From contig NZ_ARYL01000031.1 in NCBI RefSeq assembly GCF_000685295.1, positions 1-50,557 on the forward strand: a stretch of DNA of 50,557 bases, read 5' to 3'. Of this stretch, positions 7,383 to 16,577 are shown piece by piece (position 1 is the stretch's first letter; each line of letters opens with the position of its first letter). The notes beneath the pieces were generated by a model, which was not told the origin of the DNA, made no database searches, and saw nothing but the letters and a program-made list of their open reading frames with translations. Source of the stretch: Hyphomonas oceanitis SCH89. GTDB taxonomy: Bacteria > Pseudomonadota > Alphaproteobacteria > Caulobacterales > Hyphomonadaceae. The translations under genes and the position numbers were made by a program.

Positions 7383-7636
7383 TGCTCGACGGCTACGAGA
7401 TCCCCCTCCACCGCTCGCTTGCCGAGCCCATCCTGATGGCGGGCGCGCCGCGCTCGGCCGCCATCGCCATCGGGACACTGTCAGCGGCGTTGGCCCTCGG
7501 GCTTCGGCTCTGGATCCCGGGCCTCATTGTCTGGGTGGCGGGACACTCGCTCGCGGTCCTCATGGCCCGCTCCGACCCCGATTTCCTGACCGTGGCGATC
7601 CGCTCGGCCCGTCATAAGGAGCATCTCGCATGCTGA
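7382..7636 (+). CDS. trbD: Conjugative transfer protein TrbD (VirB3-like)
   Basis: This 84-residue inner-membrane protein begins MLDGYEIPLHRSLAEPILMAG, a signature of TrbD, and has one long hydrophobic stretch (about residues 25-62) holding two membrane segments. VirB3-like proteins pair with the VirB4-type ATPase, and the trbD end overlaps the trbE start by 7 bases. The true frame starts at the ATG at 7382. A longer open frame beginning within trbB is only an upstream extension of it. Confidence 0.92.
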   Translation: MLDGYEIPLHRSLAEPILMAGAPRSAAIAIGTLSAALALGLRLWIPGLIVWVAGHSLAVLMARSDPDFLTVAIRSARHKEHLAC

Positions 7637-10092
7637 ATCTTTCTGAATATGCAGGCCACCCCACGCGCCTTGCTGACTACCTCCCCTGGGCGTGCCTCGT
7701 CGCGCCGGGCGTCGTCCTCAACAAGGACGGCGCCTTCCAGACAGGCTTCCGCTATCGCGGCCCCGACCTTGAAAGCTCGACGGAAGCCGAACTCGTGGCC
7801 GTGACGGCGCGGGTCAATAATGTGCTGCGCCGCTTCGGGACCGGCTGGGCGCTTTTCTTCGAAGCGGTCCGGCAGGAGGCTCAGTTATCGCCAGAGAGCG
7901 CGTTCGGGAATGCGACCGCCTGGCTGATCGAACAGGAACGGCGCGCATCAGCTGAAGAAACGGGAGCGAGGTTCGAAAGCACCTACTACCTCACCCTGCT
8001 CTGGCTGCCGCCCGCCGACGCGACGGGGCGCGCTGAGAAGGCGCTGATCGAGCGCCCGGAGAAGCGTGACGGCCACGACTGGCGCCAGCGGCTCGAACAT
8101 TTCCAGACGCGGGCGGCGCAGACACTGGACCTCTTGTCGACAGCTTTGGATGAGATCCATCCCCTCAGTGATGAGGAGACGCTGACCTATTTGCATGCCT
8201 GCGTCTCTTCCAAGCGCCACCCGGTCGCTGTGCCGGACCTGCCGGTCTTTCTGGACGCCGTGCTTGCCGACGAATCTTTCGATGGCGGGCTCGAGCCGCG
8301 TATTGGCAATGTTCATCTCGCGACGCTGACCCTGCTCGGCTTTCCGGCAACGACGCTACCGGGCATGCTCGATGAGCTTAATCGTCTCGGTTTCTCCTAT
8401 CGCTGGGCGACGCGGTTCATCGCCATGGACAAGGCCGAGGCCGAGAAGCTCCTGGCCAAGAAGCGCCGCCACTGGTTTGCCAAGCGCAAATCCGTCGGCG
8501 CCGTGCTGCGCGAGACCCTGTTCAACGAGCAGGCGGCGCTTCTCGATAATGACGCCGACAACAAGGCGGCCGATGCCGATGCGGCCTTGCAGGAGTTAGG
8601 CTCGGATCTCGTCTCCTATGGCTATGTCACGACGACCCTCACCCTGATGGGCGAGACGCGTGACGAAGTCGAAGCGCGCACCCGCGCCGTCGAGCGCATT
8701 ATCAACGGGCGCGGGTTCACGGCCATTCGCGAAACGCTGAACGCGGTCGAAGCCTGGCTCGGTTCCCTGCCCGGCCATGTCTATGCCAATGTCCGCCAGC
8801 CCATATTGCATACGCTGAACCTTGCCCATCTTGTGCCGATCTCCTCGGTCTGGGCAGGTGATAGCTGGAATGACCATCTGTCCGATCGCGCGCTGATCGA
8901 AGCGCAGACCGAAGGCACGACGCCGTTCCGGCTGAACCTGCATGTCGGCGATGTCGGCCACACGCTGATTGTCGGGCCGACCGGGTCCGGCAAATCGGTA
9001 TTGCTCTCGCTCCTCGCGGCGCAATGGCAGCGTTATGAGGACGCACAGGTTTTCGTTTTCGACAAGGGTGGCTCCGCCCGCGCGGTGACGCTCGCTATGG
9101 ACGGGACCTGGTTGCCGCTCGCCGGGGATGAGCGGCCCGCGCTTCAGCCGCTCAGGGACATCGACACTGAGCGCGGTGCGAGCTTTGCGGCCGACTGGCT
9201 GCTCGGTCTCATCGCGGCGGAGGGTGTGACGGTTACGCCAGATTTGAAGTCTGCCCTCTGGGATGGGGTGCAGTCCCTCGCCTCGGCGCCTGTGACCGAG
9301 CGCACGCTAACGGGCCTCAGCCTCATCCTGCAATCGGATACGCTGAAGGCCGCGCTGCAGCCCTACACGCTGGAAGGGGCCTACGGGCATTTGCTCGATA
9401 GCGACCATGAAGCGCTGGATCTCACATCGGTCGCGTGTTTCGAGATGGAAGAGCTGATGCAGACACCGTCAGCGGTCGCGCCTGTTATCACCTATCTCTT
9501 TCACCGGCTCGAAGACCGGTTCGATGGCCGCCCGGCACTGCTTATCCTCGATGAGGCCTGGCTGTTCCTCGACCATCCGGTCTTTGCTGCGCGCCTGCGC
9601 GACTGGCTGAAGACCCTGCGCAAGAAGAACGTTGCCGTTGTATTCGCAACCCAGTCGCTCGCCGATATTGAAGGGGCGTCCATCGCCCCGGCCCTGATCG
9701 AATCCTGCCCGACACGGATTTTCCTGCCGAACGAGCGGGCGCTCGAGCCGGCATCTCAATCTGTCTATCGCCGGTTCGGGCTGAATGACCGGCAGATCGA
9801 CATCCTCGCAAAAGCCATTCCGAAGCGGGACTATTACTATACCTCGCCCCTGGGCTGCCGCCTGTTCGAGCTTGGCATGGGCGAGGTTGCGCTCGCCTTG
9901 TGCGGCGCTGCCGCGCCTGCCGACCAAAAGCAGATGACCGCCTGTCTCGAAGAGGCGGGCGAAGCGGGCTTTGCCCGTCGCTGGCTGGAGCTGAGGGACC
10001 TCGGCTGGGCAGCTGACCTTATCGCGGGCTGGCCGGGCCTGCCCGGCGCTGACCCTGCAAAAATCGCTGCTGAACAGGAACCCAGACCATGA
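7630..10092 (+). CDS. trbE: Conjugative transfer ATPase TrbE (VirB4-like)
   Basis: TrbE is the large ATPase at the base of the type IV secretion system. The 820-residue length is normal for the family. The N-terminal CagE/VirB4 domain is followed by the ATPase, with Walker A GPTGSGKS at 449-456 and Walker B ILDEAW around Asp641-Glu642, and then FATQSLADIEGA as in VirB4 motif C. No frameshift or missing motif is seen. It overlaps trbD upstream and trbJ downstream (ATGA). Confidence 0.96.
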   Translation: MLNLSEYAGHPTRLADYLPWACLVAPGVVLNKDGAFQTGFRYRGPDLESSTEAELVAVTARVNNVLRRFGTGWALFFEAVRQEAQLSPESAFGNATAWLIEQERRASAEETGARFESTYYLTLLWLPPADATGRAEKALIERPEKRDGHDWRQRLEHFQTRAAQTLDLLSTALDEIHPLSDEETLTYLHACVSSKRHPVAVPDLPVFLDAVLADESFDGGLEPRIGNVHLATLTLLGFPATTLPGMLDELNRLGFSYRWATRFIAMDKAEAEKLLAKKRRHWFAKRKSVGAVLRETLFNEQAALLDNDADNKAADADAALQELGSDLVSYGYVTTTLTLMGETRDEVEARTRAVERIINGRGFTAIRETLNAVEAWLGSLPGHVYANVRQPILHTLNLAHLVPISSVWAGDSWNDHLSDRALIEAQTEGTTPFRLNLHVGDVGHTLIVGPTGSGKSVLLSLLAAQWQRYEDAQVFVFDKGGSARAVTLAMDGTWLPLAGDERPALQPLRDIDTERGASFAADWLLGLIAAEGVTVTPDLKSALWDGVQSLASAPVTERTLTGLSLILQSDTLKAALQPYTLEGAYGHLLDSDHEALDLTSVACFEMEELMQTPSAVAPVITYLFHRLEDRFDGRPALLILDEAWLFLDHPVFAARLRDWLKTLRKKNVAVVFATQSLADIEGASIAPALIESCPTRIFLPNERALEPASQSVYRRFGLNDRQIDILAKAIPKRDYYYTSPLGCRLFELGMGEVALALCGAAAPADQKQMTACLEEAGEAGFARRWLELRDLGWAADLIAGWPGLPGADPAKIAAEQEPRP

Positions 10093-10802
10093 AACGACCC
10101 TTCCTGAGTATTGCCGTCTCCGTATTTGTCTGCGCGGCGCCCATACCGGTGTTTCTAACCCCGCCGGCCGCTGCGCAGCTTACCGTCTATGATCCCGCCA
10201 ATCATGCCCAGAACATCCTCCAGGCCGTGCGCGCGCTGCAGGAAGTCGACAACCAGATCCGCCAGCTGACGCATGAGATCGACATGATCGAGAAGATGGC
10301 GCGAGACCTGGAAACCCTGCCCGTAGACGTCGCCCGCGCCATCATTGCCGACCGGATCCGGCGGATCAGCGAGCTGATGCGCGATGCTGAAGGCATCGGG
10401 TACGGCGTGGAAGAGGTCGAGGATGAATATGAGGACCTCTATCCCGAAACCTATGGCGATACGCCGCCTGACTCAGGCGTGCTCGTCGAAGATGCCCGTG
10501 CCCGATGGCGCCAGTCCCGCAGCGCCCACAAGCACACCCTGCTCATGGTCGCCGAAACGGTGCGCAACAATGCCGAGGATTCCGAGGCGCTGACCGGCTT
10601 GGTAGATGAGAGCCAGACTGCGATCGGCAACCTCCAGGCCCTGCAGGCCGGCAACCAGATCGGCGCGCTCTCTGCCGAGCAGCTGATCCAGATGGAGGCC
10701 CTGATGGCTGCCCACTACCGGGCTATTGCCTTCGACCGCGCGCGCGAGCTTGAAGAGGCCGAACGCGGCCGGGCCCGCCTTAAATCCTTTCTCGGAGACT
10801 GA
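10089..10802 (+). CDS. trbJ: Conjugative transfer protein TrbJ (VirB5-like)
   Basis: This 237-residue secreted protein has a signal peptide ending at PPAAAQ and a mature part that is mostly amphipathic helix, with coiled segments (QEVDNQIRQLTHEIDMIEKMARDLE). TrbJ/VirB5 proteins sit at the pilus tip or in the periplasm and are tied to entry exclusion and adhesion. It overlaps trbE by 4 bases. The small lipoprotein gene trbK, which follows trbJ in RP4, is absent here, as only 6 bases separate trbJ and trbL. Confidence 0.92.
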   Translation: MKRPFLSIAVSVFVCAAPIPVFLTPPAAAQLTVYDPANHAQNILQAVRALQEVDNQIRQLTHEIDMIEKMARDLETLPVDVARAIIADRIRRISELMRDAEGIGYGVEEVEDEYEDLYPETYGDTPPDSGVLVEDARARWRQSRSAHKHTLLMVAETVRNNAEDSEALTGLVDESQTAIGNLQALQAGNQIGALSAEQLIQMEALMAAHYRAIAFDRARELEEAERGRARLKSFLGD

Positions 10803-10808
10803 CCCGCC

Positions 10809-12125
10809 ATGGAAGAGATGGGCGTCATCGACCGGTTTCTCGAAACCTTCATTGCCTATATCGATTCAGGCTTCGGCCTGCTCGCGGGCGATGTCGCTTA
10901 CCTGACCACCACGCTGATTGTCATCGACATCACGCTGGCCGGTCTCTTCTGGGCCCTCTCGCAAAATGCCGATGTCATGTCGGGGCTTCTGAAGAAGGTG
11001 CTCTATGTCGGCTTCTTCGCCTTCATCATCGGCAATTTCACCCTGCTCGCCAATATCGTGTTCGAGAGCTTCGCGAGCCTCGGTGTGAAGGCGGGCTCCA
11101 GCACGCTGACGGCAGGCGACCTTATGCGACCGGGCTATATTGCCGGGGTTGGGTTCGAGGCGGCAGAACCCTTGCTGGCCCAAATCGGCGACATGCTTGG
11201 TCCAATCAGCTTCTTTCACAATTTTATCCTGATCGCTGTCATGTTCCTGGCCTGGGCGATCATCCTCGTCGCCTTCTTCGTGCTCGCGGTTCAGCTCTTC
11301 GTGGCGATCCTGGAATTCAAGCTGACGACGCTGGCCGGGTTCGTACTGATCCCGTTCGCGCTCTGGAACAAGACCAGCTTCCTCGCTGAACGCGTGCTCG
11401 GCAATGTCGTCACCTCCGGCATCAAGCTGATGGTGCTCGCTGTCGTCATCGGGATCGGCTCAACGCTCTTTGCTTCGATCACCGATGCTTTCACCGGGCC
11501 GGGCGATACGACTCTGGCGCAAGTGATGGGCACCGTGCTTGCCGCCATCGTCTTTCTCTGGATGGGTGTGTTCGCGCCGGGGATTGCGTCGGGCCTTGTC
11601 ACCGGGGCGCCGCAGCTTGGCGCCGGTTCGGTCGTCGGCACGACGGCGGCAGTTGGCGCAGGCGCGATCCTCGCGGGCACAGGCACAGTTGCAGCCGGGC
11701 GTGCCGCTATCGGCGGGGCCTCGGCAGCGGTCAAGGCCGGGGCTTCCATGTCGGGCGCGGCCCGCACCTCCTATGACCTTGGACGGCTCGGTTCGGGCGC
11801 GGATGGCTGGCGCGGGCGGGCCGCAGGCGTGGCCGGCATGGCCCAGGCCGGAGGTGACGCCGTCCGCCGTATGGCGGGCCGGCCCTTCAGATCTGTTGGC
11901 AATGCCTATCGCCGTGGCAGTGAAGCGGCTTTCGCCGCGACGGGCGGCACCACAGGCGCGTCTTCCAGTGAGTCCGGCGCGTCCGGTTCCAGTCCGGCCT
12001 GGGCGCGGCGCCTGCGAACAGAACAACGCCTGCAGCATGCCGGGGCCATCACGGTGCACGCCCTGAAAGACGGCGACCGCGGCATGGCAGGCGACAACCC
12101 GAAACTCCAGAGAGACGAGGACTGA
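10809..12125 (+). CDS. trbL: Conjugative transfer protein TrbL (VirB6-like)
   Basis: TrbL is the polytopic inner-membrane channel component. The 438-residue protein has about six hydrophobic segments between residues 20 and 260. A long Ala/Gly/Ser-rich, low-complexity cytoplasmic or periplasmic tail with basic patches follows, which is normal for TrbL. The gene starts 6 bases after trbJ and ends 4 bases before trbF. Confidence 0.94.
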   Translation: MEEMGVIDRFLETFIAYIDSGFGLLAGDVAYLTTTLIVIDITLAGLFWALSQNADVMSGLLKKVLYVGFFAFIIGNFTLLANIVFESFASLGVKAGSSTLTAGDLMRPGYIAGVGFEAAEPLLAQIGDMLGPISFFHNFILIAVMFLAWAIILVAFFVLAVQLFVAILEFKLTTLAGFVLIPFALWNKTSFLAERVLGNVVTSGIKLMVLAVVIGIGSTLFASITDAFTGPGDTTLAQVMGTVLAAIVFLWMGVFAPGIASGLVTGAPQLGAGSVVGTTAAVGAGAILAGTGTVAAGRAAIGGASAAVKAGASMSGAARTSYDLGRLGSGADGWRGRAAGVAGMAQAGGDAVRRMAGRPFRSVGNAYRRGSEAAFAATGGTTGASSSESGASGSSPAWARRLRTEQRLQHAGAITVHALKDGDRGMAGDNPKLQRDED

Positions 12126-12129
12126 TCCC

Positions 12130-12825
12130 ATGTTCAGGCGAACTTCTACCCATTACGGGCAAAGCCCGCATCCCGAAACGCCCTACCAGAAGGCCGGCCA
12201 GGTCTGGGATGACCGGATAGGCTCAGCCCGGGTCCAGGCGAAGAACTGGCGGCTCATGGCGCTCGGTCTGCTCGGACTTCTGGCCGCCTCGTCTGCCGCG
12301 CTGGTCTGGCGCAGCCTGCAATCGACGGTGACGCCGTATGTCGTGGAAGTGGACGATACCGGCGCGGTTAAAGCGGTTGGCCCCGCCCTCGCCAATTACG
12401 ACCCGACCGATGCACAGGTCGCCCATCACCTCGCCAACTTCATCTCCGATGTCCGCAGTCTTTCCATCGATCCGGTCATTGTCCGGCAGAACTGGTTGGC
12501 GGCCTATGACTATGTGACCGACAAGGCCGCCATCACGCTCAGCGATTATGCCCGCGACAATGACCCCTTCGCCGAGATCGGACGTCGCTCGCGCAGTGTC
12601 GATGTCGTAAGTGTCGTCCGCGTCTCGGACGAGTCCTTCCAGGCGCGCTGGCTTGAGAAGACCTACGAGAATGGCGCGCTGACCGGCGTCAAACGGTTCA
12701 CCGGCCTCTTCACCCTGATCCACTCCCCGCCGCGCGATGCGCCGACGCTCCGCGCCAACCCGCTCGGCCTCTACATCCACAGCCTCAATTGGGGCGAAGA
12801 CCTTGTCACAGGAGACAACCCATGA
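12130..12825 (+). CDS. trbF: Conjugative transfer protein TrbF (VirB8-like)
   Basis: TrbF is a bitopic inner-membrane assembly factor of the secretion core. The 231-residue protein has a short cytoplasmic start beginning MFRRTSTHYG, with PYQKAGQVWDDRIGSARVQAKNW, one membrane helix at about 40-58, and a periplasmic VirB8-type domain ending NPLGLYIHSLNWGEDL. A GAGGA site lies before the ATG at 12130. Its stop overlaps the trbG start (ATGA). Confidence 0.95.
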   Translation: MFRRTSTHYGQSPHPETPYQKAGQVWDDRIGSARVQAKNWRLMALGLLGLLAASSAALVWRSLQSTVTPYVVEVDDTGAVKAVGPALANYDPTDAQVAHHLANFISDVRSLSIDPVIVRQNWLAAYDYVTDKAAITLSDYARDNDPFAEIGRRSRSVDVVSVVRVSDESFQARWLEKTYENGALTGVKRFTGLFTLIHSPPRDAPTLRANPLGLYIHSLNWGEDLVTGDNP

Positions 12826-13829
12826 TCCGCACTCTCACACTGGTATCCGCACTGGCCCTTGCCACCGCCTGCGCCAGCCTTCCGGAGGCCGCGCCGATCG
12901 AGCCGGAACTGTTTGTCGCCGCCGCGCAGGTCGAGGACGCAGAGCCCCGTCCTGTCGAGATCGTCGAAACACCAACACCTTTGCCGCTTCCCGGCCAGAT
13001 GAAACCGGTCGACGGGGTCAAGCGCACGGTAACCCGTGTCTATACCTCGCCCTCCGAGACGATCCGCAAGGGCACATCAGAAGCCCGGATCGAACCGTCC
13101 GTGGACGGCTATGTAAATGCCATTCAGGTTTATCCCTATACAGAAGGGGCGCTGTACAGATTGTATGCCGCGCCGGGACAGGTCTCCGACATTGCGCTGC
13201 AGCCCGGCGAGACGCTGGTCTCTGTCTCGGCTGGCGATACGGTGCGCTGGATTGTGGGAGATACATCCTCCGGTTCAGGCGGAACAGCACGCGCACATGT
13301 TCTGGTCAAACCGATCGGCGCCGGCCTCTCGACCAATCTCATGATTGCGACGGACCGGCGGACCTATCATCTGGAACTGGAGAGCGGTGACGGCACCTAT
13401 ATGGCGGCGTTGTCCTGGCGCTATCCAGCCGACGAGCTCTCGCAACTCATCTCTCGCAACAGCGCAGCGCTCGCGCGGGAAGAGACATCAATCATGCCGG
13501 GTGTTGCACTCGACCGGCTGGACTTTGATTACCTGATCGATGGTGACCGTCCAGACTGGCGACCCGTCCGCGTGTTCGATGATGGGCGGCAGGTTTTCAT
13601 CCAGATGCCGGAAGGGTTGTCGACCATGGAGGCCCCGCCCCTCTTTGTCCTTGGCGCTTCTGGCGAGGCCGAACTCGTCAATTATCGCCTCAAGGGCAAT
13701 TACTACATTGTCGACCATCTCTTCCGGGCCGCTGAGCTTCGCCTTGGTGAGAAATCCCAGACCGTGGTGCGGATCCGCAAACGCGAACCGAGGTCTGGTC
13801 TCGCGAGCCTGTTCGGGAGCAAGGGATGA
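12822..13829 (+). CDS. trbG: Conjugative transfer protein TrbG (VirB9-like)
   Basis: TrbG is the outer-membrane-associated ring protein of the secretion core. I take the ATG at 12822, coupled to trbF, giving 335 residues. The longer frame lacks a signal sequence. The N-terminus is a lipoprotein-type signal (LALATACASL, Cys near residue 16). The rest contains the VirB9 beta-sandwich repeats, including FDYLIDGDRPDWRPVRVFDDG and the C-terminal NYRLKGNYYIVDHLF. Confidence 0.95.
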   Translation: MIRTLTLVSALALATACASLPEAAPIEPELFVAAAQVEDAEPRPVEIVETPTPLPLPGQMKPVDGVKRTVTRVYTSPSETIRKGTSEARIEPSVDGYVNAIQVYPYTEGALYRLYAAPGQVSDIALQPGETLVSVSAGDTVRWIVGDTSSGSGGTARAHVLVKPIGAGLSTNLMIATDRRTYHLELESGDGTYMAALSWRYPADELSQLISRNSAALAREETSIMPGVALDRLDFDYLIDGDRPDWRPVRVFDDGRQVFIQMPEGLSTMEAPPLFVLGASGEAELVNYRLKGNYYIVDHLFRAAELRLGEKSQTVVRIRKREPRSGLASLFGSKG

Positions 13830-15082
13830 GCGAGCCAGCCCCTTTCCCGCAGCAGGCCGATGCCCTGAAACTGCGCGCGCGGCCGCGACCCGTCACACGG
13901 ATCAACCGGAAAGTCCTGATGGTCGGCGCCGGGCTCGGTGTGCTGGGTCTCTTTGCTGCCGCCTCGATTGCGCTCGATCCGCCCAAGGCCGTCGATCCCG
14001 CGGATCGCCAGGAACTTTACAACACGGCCACGAAGCGCGCGCCGGATGGGCTGGCAGAACTTCCCTCGTCCTATGCGACCTGGACGCCGTCGCCCGGAAC
14101 GCCAAAGCTTGGCGCACCCATGGCCGGCGACCTCGGCGGGACAGTGGTTTCAGAGGAACGCGAATGGGGGCTCGATCCGGAGTGGGATGTCGCAGCCTCG
14201 GATGATTTCAGGCCCTCGCCTGAAGATGAAGCCCTTCGGGCCGAACGTCTTGTCGCGGCTAAGCTTGCTGACGCAGCGGGCAAATCCTCCGTATTCTTTG
14301 ACATTGGCGCTGGGCCGAGCATCGGGCCGGCATCCCTGCCGTCTGCCGGAGTTCCGGCCTCGTTCGGCTCTGAGCTGCTGGCGCTCGCTAGCCAAAGCGC
14401 CGGTGCCTTGCCGACAGGTCCAGGTAAGGATGACAACTTGCAAGCCCGCAAGATCGCCTTCGCGGACGAGGCACGCGATGGGGCGATTTACAACCCGCAT
14501 GATCTCGAGACACCGGTCTCGCCCTACCAGGTCATGGCGGGCACGCTTATCCCGGCTTCGCTTGTGACAGGCCTCAACTCGGATCTGCCAGGTTCGGTCA
14601 TCGGGCAGGTCACCCAGCCGGTCTATGACACCGTCACCGGAGCTTATCTTCTCATTCCGCAGGGTACCCGGCTGATCGGGCGCTACCAGTCCGAAATCTC
14701 ATTCGGCCAGCAGCGCGCACTATTGATCTGGGACCGAATGATCTTCCCGGATGGCAGTTCTGTGCAGATATCTGAACCTGCCGCAGACAAGCAGGGTTTT
14801 GCGGGCCTTTCTGACCGCACAGACCATCACTGGGACCGGGTATTTGTCGCCGCTGGTCTTGCGACCGTTCTCGGCATCGGCGCGGAACTAGGATCAGACG
14901 AGGATGATATCGAACGTGCCATACGGCGCGGGTTCGGCGACAGCGTGTCTGAGGCCGGGGAGCGCGTCGTTGATCGCAACCTCGGCATCCAGCCGACCCT
15001 TCGTATCCGGCCCGGCTGGCCGGTGAGGGTCATCGTGACGCGTGATCTTGTCCTGCGGCCTTATTCTCAGGGAGGCCGCTGA
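13826..15082 (+). CDS. trbI: Conjugative transfer protein TrbI (VirB10-like)
   Basis: TrbI spans the envelope and links the inner-membrane ATPases to the outer ring. The 418-residue protein has a short cytoplasmic N-terminus, one membrane helix near 31-48, a flexible Pro/Ala-rich linker, and a C-terminal VirB10 beta-barrel. The barrel has AGTLIPASLVTGLNSDLPG, then GTRLIGRYQSEISFGQQRALLIW and a final segment RPGWPVRVIVTRDL. It overlaps trbG upstream and the DUF2274 gene downstream. Confidence 0.95.
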   Translation: MSEPAPFPQQADALKLRARPRPVTRINRKVLMVGAGLGVLGLFAAASIALDPPKAVDPADRQELYNTATKRAPDGLAELPSSYATWTPSPGTPKLGAPMAGDLGGTVVSEEREWGLDPEWDVAASDDFRPSPEDEALRAERLVAAKLADAAGKSSVFFDIGAGPSIGPASLPSAGVPASFGSELLALASQSAGALPTGPGKDDNLQARKIAFADEARDGAIYNPHDLETPVSPYQVMAGTLIPASLVTGLNSDLPGSVIGQVTQPVYDTVTGAYLLIPQGTRLIGRYQSEISFGQQRALLIWDRMIFPDGSSVQISEPAADKQGFAGLSDRTDHHWDRVFVAAGLATVLGIGAELGSDEDDIERAIRRGFGDSVSEAGERVVDRNLGIQPTLRIRPGWPVRVIVTRDLVLRPYSQGGR

Positions 15083-15318
15083 TGAGCCTTCGCATTGCCC
15101 AACTGCCGGATCGCACGCCGGTCAAACTGACCCTCTCTGTTGAACCCGATCTCGCGTCCGCGCTTGCCGACTATGCGGCGATCTATGCCAAGACCTATGG
15201 CGCCGAAGAGAAACCCGAAACCCTGGTTCCTGTCATGCTGGAAACCTTCCTCGCATCGGATGCCGGGTTCAAGCGGGCCCGCAAGGCCCTTCATGCCAGA
15301 GCCAGCAAAGGAGACTAG
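15082..15318 (+). CDS. DUF2274 family protein of the transfer operon
   Basis: This is a 78-residue soluble protein beginning MSLRIAQLPDRTPVKLTLSV. It has a short strand, then helices with ALADYAAIYAKTYG, typical of DUF2274, a small family found immediately after trbI in alphaproteobacterial and Tn4371-like ICEs. The pattern resembles a ribbon-helix-helix fold, so a DNA-binding or accessory role is possible, but the function is not known. It starts by TGATG overlap with trbI. Confidence 0.85.
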   Translation: MSLRIAQLPDRTPVKLTLSVEPDLASALADYAAIYAKTYGAEEKPETLVPVMLETFLASDAGFKRARKALHARASKGD

Positions 15319-15320
15319 AG

Positions 15321-15632
15321 ATGGCAACAATTGGTACCTTCAGCCAGAAGGACGGCAAATGGACCGGGACGATCCGGACCATGACGATCAATGTGAAAGC
15401 GCAGATGGTGCCGGTTGCCGAACCGGCAGAAGGCGGGCCGGCTTACCGCATCTTCGCAGGCGGCGCCGAGCTAGGTGCGGCCTGGCAGGAAGAGAGCAAG
15501 GATGGCGAAACCCCCTACCTCGCCGTGAAGCTGGATGATCCGGGGTTCGACAAGCCAATCCGGGCTGCCTTCTTCGAGAAGGAAGAGGATGGGAGCGGCG
15601 TGCTGGTCTGGAACCGGCAGAAGCTGAACTGA
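15321..15632 (+). CDS. DUF736 family protein
   Basis: The 103-residue protein begins MATIGTFSQKDGKWTGTIRTMTIN and carries the DUF736 beta-rich pattern, with RIFAGGAELGAAW and a C-terminal LVWNRQKLN. DUF736 proteins are common on alphaproteobacterial plasmids and ICEs, where they accompany transfer or replication genes. Their role is undefined. It starts two bases after the DUF2274 stop, with GGAGA just upstream. Confidence 0.88.
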   Translation: MATIGTFSQKDGKWTGTIRTMTINVKAQMVPVAEPAEGGPAYRIFAGGAELGAAWQEESKDGETPYLAVKLDDPGFDKPIRAAFFEKEEDGSGVLVWNRQKLN

Positions 15633-15649
15633 ACCGGAGACGTGTCGTC

Positions 15650-16030
15650 ATGGGATATGAATTGCGGACAGGCGGACTGGAGTCGCTCAAGGACCTCGCA
15701 AAGGATGTCTATTCCTTTGGTCCGGGGCCCGGGTCCAACGCGAAATCGTCCCGTGACGACACCTTTCGCCAGCTCATCGCCAACAACAGGACCGTGCGGC
15801 GCCCCGAATTGCGCAAACTCGTTCCCCTGTCTGACACGACGATCTACGAACTTGAACGTCGGGGGAAATTTCCAAAGCGCTTCTACCTAACACCCAAATG
15901 CGTCGTCTGGCCGCTCAAGGACGTGCTCGAATGGATCGAGGAGCGTCGGCGTATTACTGAAGACGGGCGGCCTGAAAACACGCCTGTTCCCGACGTTCAT
16001 CAGCGGAAGAGCCGCCCGACATGTAATTGA
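15650..16030 (+). CDS. AlpA-like helix-turn-helix regulator
   Basis: The 126-residue protein has an AlpA/MerR-type winged helix in its C-terminal half. TIYELERRGKFPKRFYLTPKCVVWPLKDVLEWIEER matches the AlpA pattern (TIYRLEREGKFPKRVRLG..VGW...DV..W). The N-terminal 50 residues are an unrecognised extension. GGAG lies before the ATG at 15650. AlpA proteins activate excision or transfer genes in several prophages and ICEs. Position between the transfer operon and the integrase side suits such a role (inference). Confidence 0.83.
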   Translation: MGYELRTGGLESLKDLAKDVYSFGPGPGSNAKSSRDDTFRQLIANNRTVRRPELRKLVPLSDTTIYELERRGKFPKRFYLTPKCVVWPLKDVLEWIEERRRITEDGRPENTPVPDVHQRKSRPTCN

Positions 16031-16038
16031 GCGCCACA

Positions 16039-16111
16039 AAACAGGTAGCGGCCTGTTTACAGATTATTATAAATAAGGATATAGCCTGTTTTTCGAATCT
16101 TAAAAAACAGG
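16039..16111 (+). promoter_or_regulatory. mmpA promoter region with two inverted-repeat operators
   Basis: The first inverted repeat is AAACAGG-6-CCTGTTT (16039-16058). The second is CCTGTTTTT-9-AAAAACAGG (16085-16093 and 16103-16111). Both share the half-site AAACAGG. A possible promoter TTTACA (16056-16061), 18 bases, TATAGC (16080-16085) lies between them. The repeats would overlap the -35 box on one side and the leader on the other. No clear ribosome-binding site precedes the mmpA ATG at 16122. Autorepression by the MmpA HTH protein is the simplest reading. Confidence 0.6.
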
Positions 16112-16121
16112 TTGCAGCCTT

Positions 16122-16577
16122 ATGAAAAAGACCCGCCAACGCTCGCGCCAGGCCCTGGACCAGCGTTTCTCGACCATTCGGGAAGCGGTAGATTTTGCGC
16201 GGCCAAAGTCAGGTTGGGTACGGACGCTTCGGGAGGCGCTGGGCATGACCCGTATCCAGCTCGGAAAACGCATGTCGATCACGCCGCAAAGTCTTGCTGA
16301 CATCGAACGCTCTGAAACCGAGGGGAAGATCCGCTTGGAAACGCTTGAACGTGCTGCCGACGCGCTTGATTGCGAAGTTGTCTACTTCCTCCTGCCGCGG
16401 GACCGGTTAGAGCAACGCGTCATGAACCGCGCCCGTGAAATCGCGGCGAAACAGATCCGAGCCATCTCTCATACAATGGCCATGGAAGATCAGGCTGTGT
16501 CTGACAAGGAACTGAATGAGCGGATCGACCGGTTCATACGAGAGAGCCTCGATGAGCGCGACCTCTGGGAGTCCTGA
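16122..16577 (+). CDS. mmpA: Mobile mystery protein A, XRE-type regulator
   Basis: The 151-residue protein matches the mobile mystery protein A family. It has an N-terminal basic helix (TRQRSRQALDQRF), then an XRE helix-turn-helix at about 37-95 (LREALGMTRIQLGKRM, TPQSLADIERSE, IRLETLERAADALDCEVVYFLLPR) and a helical C-terminus. This family occurs with a Fic-domain partner on mobile elements and probably acts as antitoxin-like regulator of the pair. The stop overlaps the Fic gene start (TGATG). Operator-like repeats lie directly upstream. Confidence 0.87.
   Translation: MKKTRQRSRQALDQRFSTIREAVDFARPKSGWVRTLREALGMTRIQLGKRMSITPQSLADIERSETEGKIRLETLERAADALDCEVVYFLLPRDRLEQRVMNRAREIAAKQIRAISHTMAMEDQAVSDKELNERIDRFIRESLDERDLWES

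Noticed and set aside
6935..7636. Long frame covering the trbB end, trbC and trbD
   Set aside because: Only its last 84 codons are TrbD. The upstream part is out of frame with trbB and trbC, which are both real.
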